Source of the DNA: an uncultured Clostridia bacterium
GTDB lineage: Bacteria > Bacillota > Clostridia > Oscillospirales > CAG-272
Length of the DNA stretch: 7,837 bases
Direction of reading: 5' to 3'
Assembly (NCBI GenBank): GCA_904501765.1
Contig: CAJGCM010000101.1
Span: forward strand, 1 to 7,837
How positions within the stretch are numbered: the first letter of the stretch is position 1; each line of letters starts with the position of its first letter. A program made the position numbers and the translations under genes. The notes below the pieces were generated by a model. That model was given only the letters and a program-made list of their open reading frames with translations, was not told the origin of the DNA and did no database searches. Below, piece by piece: positions 1 to 5,538 of the stretch.

Positions 1-645
1 AAAAGAGAATTTATCGAATTTCTTCAGAGCGCCGGAGTGCTTAAGTTCGGCGATTTTACCGCAAAGAGCGGAAGAAAAATCCCCTATTTCATAAATGCGG
101 GTGAAATCAAGACGGGCGAGCATATCGCAAAGCTCGGAAGCTTCTACGCAAAGGCTTATATAGAGAAGCTCGGTATGAAGAATACTGCGCTTTACGGCCC
201 CGCATACAAGGGCATTTCCATAGCGGTTTCCACCTCTGTCGCCCTTGCGGGCGAGGGACTTAACCTTCCCTTCTTCTTTAACAGGAAGGAAGCAAAGGAC
301 CACGGCGAGGGCGGCGTTTTCGTCGGCTACAAGCCCCAGGCGGGAGAAGAGGTTGTTATCGTTGAGGACGTTATAACAGCAGGCACTGCTATCCGTGAAA
401 CTATGGAAATTATGAAGACTCTTCCCGGAGTAAAGGTTGCGGCTACCTTCGTTATGGTTGACCGTAAGGAAAAGGGTCAGGGTGAACGTGGAGCTATGGT
501 TGAGATTGAAGAGGAATTCGGCTTCCCCGTATATTCCGTAGTTGACGTTTACGACATTATCGAATACCTCGAAGAGGACCCCAAAAACGAGGAAAACGTT
601 AACCGCATCAAAAAGTACCTTGAAACCTACGGCGCCGGGGCTTAA
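1..645 (+). CDS. pyrE: Orotate phosphoribosyltransferase, 5'-partial
   Basis: Joins orotate to PRPP to give orotidine 5'-phosphate, the fifth step of de novo pyrimidine synthesis, in the cytoplasm. The frame is open from base 1 (KREFIEFLQSAGVLKFGDFT), which reads as a normal PyrE N-terminus, so the real start lies only a few codons upstream of the window. The in-frame GTG at 37 falls inside this conserved helix and is not the start. Counting from the first visible codon, YGPAYKGI (65-72) is a substrate-contact segment, RKEAKDHGEGG (95-105) is the flexible catalytic loop, and VVIVEDVITAGTA (118-130, bases 352-390) is the PRPP-binding motif with its acidic pair. About 214 residues are visible, close to the usual family length. 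The stop is six bases before pyrB, so the two genes are almost certainly co-transcribed. Family assignment is secure. Confidence 0.96.
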   Translation, partial: KREFIEFLQSAGVLKFGDFTAKSGRKIPYFINAGEIKTGEHIAKLGSFYAKAYIEKLGMKNTALYGPAYKGISIAVSTSVALAGEGLNLPFFFNRKEAKDHGEGGVFVGYKPQAGEEVVIVEDVITAGTAIRETMEIMKTLPGVKVAATFVMVDRKEKGQGERGAMVEIEEEFGFPVYSVVDVYDIIEYLEEDPKNEENVNRIKKYLETYGAGA

Positions 646-651
646 AGCACT

Positions 652-1743
652 ATGAGAAGCATTATTGATATAACCGACCTTTCCGTTTCGGAGCTTGACG
701 AGCTTATACTTACGGCAAAGGATATAATAAAGAATCCCGACAAGTATTCTGAGGCTTGTAAGGGCAAGAAGCTGGCGACGCTCTTCTTTGAACCCTCGAC
801 AAGAACGAGGCTCAGCTTCGAGGCGGCGATGCTGGAGCTTGGAGGCAGCGTTATAGGCTTCTCCGAGGCTAACTCCTCCTCTGCAGCAAAGGGCGAGAGC
901 ATTGCGGATACGGCGAAGATAATTTCCTGCTATGCGGACATTATGGCTATGCGCCACCCCAAGGAGGGCGCTCCCGCAGTTGCTGCGGAAAATGCGGATA
1001 TTCCCGTAATAAATGCGGGTGACGGCGGTCACTGCCACCCCACCCAGACTCTTGCAGACCTGCTTACAATTTCCGCTGAGGTAGGCAGGCTCGACAATAT
1101 GACCGTAGGCTTCTGCGGCGACCTCAAGTACGGAAGAACGGTTCATTCCCTCATAGCGGCTTTGGCAAGATATAAGGGAATCAAGCTGGTTTTAATCTCC
1201 CCTCCCGAGCTGAAAATTCCCAGCTATATAAAATACGAGGTTATAGAAAAGTACGGTATGGAATACGTGGAGAGCGAAAGCCTCGAAGACTCACTTCCCA
1301 CCCTTGACGTGCTTTATATGACCCGTATACAGAAGGAACGATTTGCGGACCTCTTCGAATACGAGCGCCTGAAGGACGTTTATATCCTGACGGAGGAAAA
1401 AATGGCGCTGGCAAAGCCCGAAGCAATAGTTCTCCACCCCCTGCCCCGTGTTAACGAAATCAGCGTTAAGGTTGACCGTGACCCGAGGGCGTGCTATTTC
1501 AAGCAGGCGAAATACGGTAAGTATATGCGTATGGCGCTGATACTTAAGCTCCTTGACGAGGCGAAGAAGAACCCCGAAAGAGAGCCTATGAAGCTTGATG
1601 GGGCTATAATAAACAAGCTGGTTTGCAAAAATCAGAAATGCATAAGCACCTGCGAGCAGGAGCTTGACCAGATTTTCAAAATCGCAGATAAAGAAAACGG
1701 TATTTGCCGTTGTATATGGTGCGAAGCGAAGCAAAAGCTTTAA
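652..1743 (+). CDS. pyrB: Aspartate carbamoyltransferase with fused C-terminal PyrI-like zinc module
   Basis: Condenses carbamoyl phosphate with aspartate, the committed step of pyrimidine synthesis. Visible active-site motifs: FEPSTRTR (46-53, carbamoyl-phosphate binding), the 80s loop with K80, RHP (101-103), GDGGHCHPTQTLAD (123-136), GDLKYGRTVHS (156-166), TRIQKERF (224-231) and HPLPR (262-266). The catalytic domain ends near residue 305, as in ordinary PyrB of about 310 residues. It is followed by an extra stretch of about 55 residues with CKNQKC (C325, C330) and CIWC (C354, C357). This matches the PyrI zinc domain, including the 24-residue step between the second and third cysteine as I recall it for E. 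coli (C114 to C138). The PyrI allosteric nucleotide-binding domain is absent. The ATG at 652 has only a weak GGGG upstream inside the end of pyrE, suggesting translational coupling. Confidence 0.95.
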   Translation: MRSIIDITDLSVSELDELILTAKDIIKNPDKYSEACKGKKLATLFFEPSTRTRLSFEAAMLELGGSVIGFSEANSSSAAKGESIADTAKIISCYADIMAMRHPKEGAPAVAAENADIPVINAGDGGHCHPTQTLADLLTISAEVGRLDNMTVGFCGDLKYGRTVHSLIAALARYKGIKLVLISPPELKIPSYIKYEVIEKYGMEYVESESLEDSLPTLDVLYMTRIQKERFADLFEYERLKDVYILTEEKMALAKPEAIVLHPLPRVNEISVKVDRDPRACYFKQAKYGKYMRMALILKLLDEAKKNPEREPMKLDGAIINKLVCKNQKCISTCEQELDQIFKIADKENGICRCIWCEAKQKL

Positions 1744-1794
1744 CTTAAAATACTTAATTCAAAGCTTTGGCTTTGACTGATAAATAAAAACACC

Positions 1795-1817
1795 CGACTG
1801 CCCAAGGAGGCAGGTCG
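1795..1817 (+). other. Hairpin in the guaB leader
   Basis: CGACTGCC (1795-1802) pairs with GGCAGGTCG (1809-1817) with one bulged G, loop CAAGGA. An SD-like AAGGAGG (1804-1810) lies partly in the loop and partly in the stem, but no start codon follows at a usable distance; the working SD of guaB is at 1829-1836. No U-run follows, so it is not an intrinsic terminator on this strand. It may be a leader structure or mRNA stabiliser. I recognise no known riboswitch in the 103-base leader and no convincing promoter. Confidence 0.45.
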
Positions 1818-1828
1818 AAGGACTAAAG

Positions 1829-1836
1829 AAAAGGAG
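1829..1836 (+). promoter_or_regulatory. Ribosome binding site of guaB
   Basis: AAAAGGAG ends ten bases before the ATG at 1847. It fixes the start and separates the true SD from the AAGGAGG inside the upstream hairpin. Confidence 0.8.
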
Positions 1837-1846
1837 AATAAATACA

Positions 1847-3358
1847 ATGGCAAAATTTATAAACGAACCCTCACACACCTTTAACGAATATCTGCTTATC
1901 CCCGGATACAGCTCCTCGGAGTGCATACCCGCAAACGTAAGCCTTAAGACCCCCCTCGTTAAGTTCAAGCGTGGAGAAACCTCCGAAATTATGATGAACA
2001 TTCCTATGATTTCGGCTATAATGCAGTCGGTTTCCGGAGAGAAGCTTGCTGTTGCTCTTGCTAAAGAGGGCGGCGTTTCCTTCATTTACGGCTCCCAGTC
2101 CATAGAGGACGAGGCTGCTATGGTTAAGAGGGCAAAGGACACGAAGGCTGGCTTCGTTATAAGCGATTCCAACATCACCCCCGACGCTACTATGCGTGAC
2201 GTTGTTGCCCTTAAGGAAAGAACGGGACACTCCACTATTGCGGTTACCGAGGACGGAACTCCCAACGGAAAGCTTCTCGGTATCGTTACCAGCCGTGATT
2301 ACAGAGTAAGCCGTATGGACCCCGAAACTAAAGTTTCCGAATTTATGACACCCTTTGATAAGCTCATTTTAGCTTACGAGGGAACAACTCTTAAGGAAGC
2401 AAACGACATAATCTGGGATAACAAGCTTAATTCCCTTCCCATCGTTGACAAAAACGGCAACCTTCTTTATATGGTATTCCGCAAGGACTACGACACACAT
2501 AAGCAGAACCCCAACGAGCTTCTTGATAAAGAGAAGAGATACGTTGTCGGAGCGGGCATCAATACCCGTGACTATAAAGAGCGTGTTCCCGCCCTTGTTG
2601 AGGCAGGAGCAGACGTGCTTTGCATAGACTCCTCCGAGGGCTTCTCCGAGTGGCAGAAGCTTACTATCGACTGGATAAGACAGACCTATGGCGACAAGGT
2701 TAAGGTAGGCGCCGGTAACGTTGTTGATGCGGCGGGCTTCCGCTTCCTTGCAGACTGCGGAGCCGACTTTATCAAGGTTGGTATCGGCGGCGGCTCTATC
2801 TGTATCACTCGTGAAACCAAGGGCATCGGCCGCGGACAGGCAACCGCTCTTATCGAGGTTTGCGCTGAGCGTGACAGATACTTTGAGGAAACAGGCGTAT
2901 ATATCCCCGTTGGCTCTGACGGCGGTATCGTTTACGACCACCACATCACCCTCGCTCTTGCTATGGGCGCAGATTTCGTTATGCTTGGCAGATATTTCGC
3001 AAGATTTGACGAAAGCCCCTCTAACAAGGTTTCCATCGGCGGCACCTACTACAAGGAATACTGGGGTGAAGGCTCTGCACGTGCAAGAAACTGGCAGAGA
3101 TACGACCTGGGCGGCGACAAGAAGCTCTCCTTCGAGGAAGGCGTTGACTCCTACGTTCCCTATGCGGGAAGCCTTAAGGACAACGTTGCTATGACTCTCG
3201 CTAAGGTTCGCTCCACAATGTGTAACTGCGGTGCTCTTTCTATCCCCGAGCTTCAGGCTAAGGCAACCCTTACCCTCGTTTCCGCAACGAGCATCGTTGA
3301 GGGTGGCGCTCACGACGTTATCCAGAAGGACAGAAGCGGCTCAATTAAGCAGATGTAA
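1847..3358 (+). CDS. guaB: IMP dehydrogenase, Tritrichomonas-type
   Basis: Oxidises IMP to XMP with NAD+, the rate-limiting step of guanine nucleotide synthesis; normally a cytoplasmic tetramer. The 503 residues form a TIM barrel interrupted by a CBS pair (roughly 100-215; MTPFDKLILAYEG begins the second). The catalytic loop is GIGGGSICITRE with C319. Other key residues are D261, K310, R382, R418-Y419 in the flap (RARNWQRYD) and E485-G486-G487 of the potassium site. These numbers coincide with those I recall for the Tritrichomonas foetus enzyme (C319, K310, R418, E431, E485), so the two proteins appear colinear without gaps. Typical bacterial GuaB has GPGSICTTR instead of GGGSICITR. K310 and E431 are the positions linked in the protist enzyme to weak mycophenolic acid binding, so low sensitivity is predicted. 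Possibly a separate unit from pyrEB, since no promoter was identified; it ends in a strong terminator. Confidence 0.97.
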   Translation: MAKFINEPSHTFNEYLLIPGYSSSECIPANVSLKTPLVKFKRGETSEIMMNIPMISAIMQSVSGEKLAVALAKEGGVSFIYGSQSIEDEAAMVKRAKDTKAGFVISDSNITPDATMRDVVALKERTGHSTIAVTEDGTPNGKLLGIVTSRDYRVSRMDPETKVSEFMTPFDKLILAYEGTTLKEANDIIWDNKLNSLPIVDKNGNLLYMVFRKDYDTHKQNPNELLDKEKRYVVGAGINTRDYKERVPALVEAGADVLCIDSSEGFSEWQKLTIDWIRQTYGDKVKVGAGNVVDAAGFRFLADCGADFIKVGIGGGSICITRETKGIGRGQATALIEVCAERDRYFEETGVYIPVGSDGGIVYDHHITLALAMGADFVMLGRYFARFDESPSNKVSIGGTYYKEYWGEGSARARNWQRYDLGGDKKLSFEEGVDSYVPYAGSLKDNVAMTLAKVRSTMCNCGALSIPELQAKATLTLVSATSIVEGGAHDVIQKDRSGSIKQM

Positions 3359-3422
3359 TTATTACACCGCAGATTTAAATTTAACTTACAATTATAAAGT
3401 TAAATACAGTTAAAATGAAAAC

Positions 3423-3465
3423 AGGCTCTCGGTTTGCTACTATTCCGAGAGCCTCATTTTTATTA
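3423..3465. terminator. Strong intrinsic terminator after guaB, probably bidirectional
   Basis: A perfect 10-bp stem, AGGCTCTCGG (3423-3432) with CCGAGAGCCT (3445-3454), loop of 12 bases, then CATTTTTATTA on the + strand. Read on the minus strand the same stem is followed by GTTTTCATTTT, so it can also end transcription of the regulator remnant whose stop codon (3463-3465) abuts it. Confidence 0.92.
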
Positions 3466-3594
3466 TAAATCCTCCGAGCGAAAAATCTCGTGGTCCAAAA
3501 ACTCGCAAAGAGTCATACCAAAGCCTCTTGCAAGCATAATCACAGTACTTAAGGTTACTGTTTTATTTCGTCCGTTCATTATACACTGCATACG
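3463..3594 (-). pseudogene. C-terminal remnant of an XRE-family HTH regulator
   Basis: The minus strand reads RMQCIMNGRNKTVTLSTVI followed by MLARGFGMTLCEFLDHEIF and RSEDL-stop. This resembles the last helices of a small XRE/Cro-type DNA-binding domain: the end of the recognition helix (xxIMNGRNKT), the next helix (TLSTVIMLARGF) and the typical GMTLCEFL closing helix. The first two helices and most of the recognition helix, which should lie at 3595 and above, are missing; that sequence is a long palindrome and a hairpin array. The frame stays open to a TTG at 3633 after an in-frame TAA, but those codons are the palindrome and do not look like XRE sequence. The remnant could be a 5'-truncated pseudogene or, less likely, a tiny expressed peptide from ATG 3591. 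No ribosome binding site was seen before that ATG. The family call rests on pattern recognition of a short stretch. Confidence 0.6.
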
Positions 3595-3631
3595 AAAGAA
3601 CTCAGGATTGGATACAATTCTGAGTTCTTTC
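3594..3631. repeat. Long palindrome at the break of the XRE remnant
   Basis: GAAAGAACTCAG (3594-3605) and CTGAGTTCTTTC (3620-3631) are perfect 12-base inverted arms. Inside them ATTG (3607-3610) pairs with CAAT (3615-3618), loop GATA, with a G.U pair between (3606/3619). The stem is thus 17 pairs in 38 bases. No T-run follows on either strand, so a terminator is unlikely; it may be an element end or a recombination scar. Confidence 0.85.
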
Positions 3632-3730
3632 AATTATATCCGTTCCTTGCAGTCACGGATGATATAGCTGGCGCTATGATATATGCTTAGCATATGATAT
3701 ACGCTTCGCGTATTAAGAACGGATATAATT
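3632..3730. repeat. 14-base inverted repeat enclosing the first part of the hairpin array
   Basis: AATTATATCCGTTC (3632-3645) is the exact reverse complement of GAACGGATATAATT (3717-3730). Between them lie three TGATATA-linked hairpins and an ATCCGT/ACGGAT stem (3638-3643/3655-3660) that overlaps the left arm. The layout resembles a small non-coding element of about 99 bases with terminal inverted repeats, but I see no flanking target duplication, so calling it a MITE would be inference. Confidence 0.7.
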
Positions 3731-3870
3731 TTTATATTTGCACTGCAAATATATCACACTTGCGAAGCAAGTATATCATACTCATTTACCGAGTATATCA
3801 TATTGCATCAGCAATATATCATTCATTTAATCAGCTTTGCCGTATATCATATCTCGCAAGAGATATATTA
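3638..3870. repeat. Array of short hairpins joined by TGATATA/TATATCA linkers
   Basis: Stems seen: 3638-3643/3655-3660, 3664-3668/3673-3677, 3681-3686/3690-3695, 3699-3704/3708-3713, 3734-3741/3745-3752, 3758-3763/3767-3772, 3778-3783/3791-3796, 3800-3806/3811-3817 and 3849-3855/3860-3866. A degenerate unit lies at 3822-3842. Most have 5-8 bp arms and 3-4 base loops (TTA, TTC, ACT, GAA, ATCA, GCAA), often with GC-loop-GC at the tip. Arm sequences differ between units while the fold and linker are kept. Linkers read TGATATA at 3660, 3677 and 3695 and the reverse complement TATATCA at 3750, 3772, 3794, 3815 and 3843, with a degenerate TATATTA at 3864. The spacing is about 17-18 bases on the left and mostly 21-22 on the right. 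No coding signal is apparent; the open frames here have no credible start site or domain. Confidence 0.85.
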
Positions 3871-3899
3871 TTGACTTTAACGTCATTTGATGCTATACT
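3871..3899 (+). promoter_or_regulatory. Promoter P1 at the right edge of the hairpin array
   Basis: TTGACT (3871-3876), a 17-base spacer and TATACT (3894-3899) form a near-consensus sigma-A promoter. A TGAC-N6-GTCA dyad (3872-3885) overlaps the -35 and could be an operator. Downstream, GAAAGAAGGTG (3906-3916) looks like an SD but is followed by TATATACAACAC with no ATG. The only intact gene it can drive is the lipoprotein at 4006. Confidence 0.65.
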
Positions 3900-3932
3900 T
3901 TCCGCGAAAGAAGGTGTACCTATATACAACAC

Positions 3933-3961
3933 TTGATTTTCATTATATATTGTGCTATAAT
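3933..3961 (+). promoter_or_regulatory. Promoter P2 of the lipoprotein gene, extended -10
   Basis: TTGATT (3933-3938), a 17-base spacer and a perfect TATAAT (3956-3961) preceded by TG at 3953-3954 (TGCTATAAT). It gives a leader of roughly 40 bases ending in AAAGGAG (3993-3999), six bases before the ATG at 4006. Confidence 0.8.
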
Positions 3962-4005
3962 ATTCTTACAACATATTAAATATATTTTTTACAAAGGAGA
4001 ATATT

Positions 4006-5469
4006 ATGAAACGCATTGTATTATTTATTTGTTTAATCTTATGCTGCTTTTTGTTTGCGGGTTGTAGTAACACTCCTTACATAGGCGAAAATGGCAACTG
4101 GTGGATTGGCGATACCGACCTCGGCGTTCCTGCAAAAGGCGACAAAGGTGACAAGGGCGACAAAGGTGACAAGGGTGACAAAGGTGACAAGGGCGATAAA
4201 GGCGACAAGGGTGACCAAGGTTTACCCGGAGAAGATGCTGCGGATGAGAATCCCCAAGGTCTTGCGTTCTACCCTCAAAGTGACGGGACTTATGTAGTGG
4301 CAGTTGGAAATGCAAAACACCTTGAAGACATAACAATTCCTTCAAAATATAACGGTGGCGACGTTGTTGCCATCGACGCAAACGGTTTTCGAGGTTGCAA
4401 AAATTTAAAAACTGTAAATATACCTGATAGCATTAACAGAATTGGGGCTAATTCATTTGATGATTGTCCAAATATCAAAAACGTTAACATAAGTGATATA
4501 GGAAAATGGTGTACTATAACATTTGACGGCACCCCGCTAAGATACGCAGAAAATTTATTATTAAATAACGAGCTCATAACAAATCTTGTTATTCCTGAAG
4601 GCGTAACAAGCATTTCTCGCCTTGCTTTCTTGAATCGTGCGAACATCACAAGCATTACAATTCCGAACAGCGTCACAAGCATTGGCGATAGTGCATTCGT
4701 AGGATGCAAATCACTTAAAAGCATCGCAATACCAGGCAATGTTAAAAGCATAGAGGCTCACGCCTTCAGCGATTGCATCATGCTTTCGAGCATTACGCTA
4801 AACGATGGCGTTACTCATATTGGAGCGCTGGCTTTTTCCGGTTGTCCAATCCAAAGCATTAAAATACCAAGTAGCCTTACTGAGCTTGGAGAAAATGTTT
4901 TCGAATATTGCTACAACCTTCAAGATGTATATATCGACGATATAGCGAAATGGTGCACTATCGATTTTGATATGAACACATCTCCATTTCATTTTTATGC
5001 AAAAAATTTATATGTAAAAAACAATCTCGTAACCGATCTTGTTATCCCCGATGGAGTCACAAAAATTGGCAATCGTGCGTTCTTGGGTTGCTCTTCTCTT
5101 TCTAGCATTACAATCCCGAACAGCGTTACAAATATTGGAGACTGTGCGTTCACGGGTTGCTCCTCTATTAAAAGCGTTACAATCGGAAACGGTGTCACCA
5201 GTATTGGCAATTCTGCGTTCGAGGATTGCTCCTCTCTTGCAAGCGTTACAATACCAAGCAATATTACAAGCATTGGAAATTATGCATTCTCCGGTTGCTC
5301 CTCCCTTACAAGTGTTATATTTGAAAATACTGTCGGGTGGTGGTGCTTAGAATCTCGGGAAGAAGCATACGGTTCAAGATTTGCATCAGACGTTCTTCAA
5401 GATACAGATACTGCCGCTGAATATTTGACAGATACATATTGCAATAAATATTGGCACCGCAGCGAATAA
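4006..5469 (+). CDS. Lipoprotein with collagen-like stalk and BspA-type leucine-rich repeats
   Basis: A predicted surface protein of 487 residues. Residues 1-20 are a lipoprotein signal: MKR, a hydrophobic core, then FAGC with lipidated C20 (F rather than L at -3 is slightly unusual). NWWIGDTDLGVPA (31-43) is a segment often found before collagen-like tracts. Residues 45-77 are eleven Gly-X-Y triplets: (GDK)8, GDQ, GLP, GED. From about 105 to 440 run LRR_5/BspA repeats of the type ITIPNSVTSIGDSAFVGCKSL, at roughly 23-residue spacing. They are interrupted twice by a related module with KWCTI (167-171 and 315-319). The C-terminus (NTVGWWC to YWHRS, 441-486) looks like the usual natural end of such proteins, so the gene seems complete. 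Adhesion or host/microbe binding is known for some BspA-like proteins; here it is inference. Base composition is clearly more AT-rich than in pyrE, pyrB and guaB. Two promoters lie upstream. Confidence 0.9.
   Translation: MKRIVLFICLILCCFLFAGCSNTPYIGENGNWWIGDTDLGVPAKGDKGDKGDKGDKGDKGDKGDKGDKGDQGLPGEDAADENPQGLAFYPQSDGTYVVAVGNAKHLEDITIPSKYNGGDVVAIDANGFRGCKNLKTVNIPDSINRIGANSFDDCPNIKNVNISDIGKWCTITFDGTPLRYAENLLLNNELITNLVIPEGVTSISRLAFLNRANITSITIPNSVTSIGDSAFVGCKSLKSIAIPGNVKSIEAHAFSDCIMLSSITLNDGVTHIGALAFSGCPIQSIKIPSSLTELGENVFEYCYNLQDVYIDDIAKWCTIDFDMNTSPFHFYAKNLYVKNNLVTDLVIPDGVTKIGNRAFLGCSSLSSITIPNSVTNIGDCAFTGCSSIKSVTIGNGVTSIGNSAFEDCSSLASVTIPSNITSIGNYAFSGCSSLTSVIFENTVGWWCLESREEAYGSRFASDVLQDTDTAAEYLTDTYCNKYWHRSE
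4138..4236 (+). repeat. Tandem repeat encoding the Gly-X-Y tract
   Basis: Four consecutive 18-base units, each coding GDKGDK, fill 4138-4209. The first two (4138-4155 and 4156-4173) are identical, the third and fourth differ at one and two synonymous positions, and degenerate triplets follow to 4236. Gain or loss of 9- or 18-base units would keep the frame and change stalk length. Confidence 0.9.
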
Positions 5470-5479
5470 ATAAAAATAC

Positions 5480-5510
5480 AAGGGTATGAGCATTTTTTGC
5501 TCATACCCTT
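5480..5510. terminator. Shared hairpin terminator between convergent genes
   Basis: AAGGGTATGAGCA (5480-5492) pairs perfectly with TGCTCATACCCTT (5498-5510), loop TTTTT. On the minus strand it is followed by GTATTTTTATTTA, a good T-run, so it is best built to stop the hydrolase transcript. On the + strand only AAAACTTTA follows, so termination of the lipoprotein transcript may be weaker. Confidence 0.88.
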
Positions 5511-5538
5511 AAAACTTTATAATGCGTCGATTTTTAGC

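Noticed and set aside
37..39. GTG as the pyrE start
   Set aside because: The upstream in-frame sequence KREFIEFLQSAG is a normal PyrE N-terminal helix, so the gene starts before the window.
1744..1846. Purine-type riboswitch before guaB
   Set aside because: None of the conserved purine riboswitch core is visible and the leader is short; only a small bulged hairpin is present.
2369..3313. Long minus-strand open frame (314 codons) opposite guaB
   Set aside because: It lies wholly inside a textbook IMP dehydrogenase; its translation is low-complexity and domain-free, as expected for the reverse strand of a codon-biased gene.
3379..3405. AT-rich inverted repeat ATTTAACTT/AAGTTAAAT after guaB
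   Set aside because: Nine A/T-rich pairs without a T-run, just before a far stronger terminator; could easily be chance in AT-rich DNA.
3660..3870. Possible CRISPR array
   Set aside because: Only 7 bases recur, the units between are themselves palindromic rather than unique spacers, and there are no cas genes.
3434..3936. Two short + strand open frames (3434-3667 and 3694-3936)
   Set aside because: They run through the terminator, the XRE remnant and the hairpin array, lack credible ribosome binding sites and show no domain-like sequence.
4138..4236. Tandem repeat as a non-coding satellite or CRISPR
   Set aside because: The 9/18-base periodicity is fully explained by Gly-X-Y codons in an intact reading frame.
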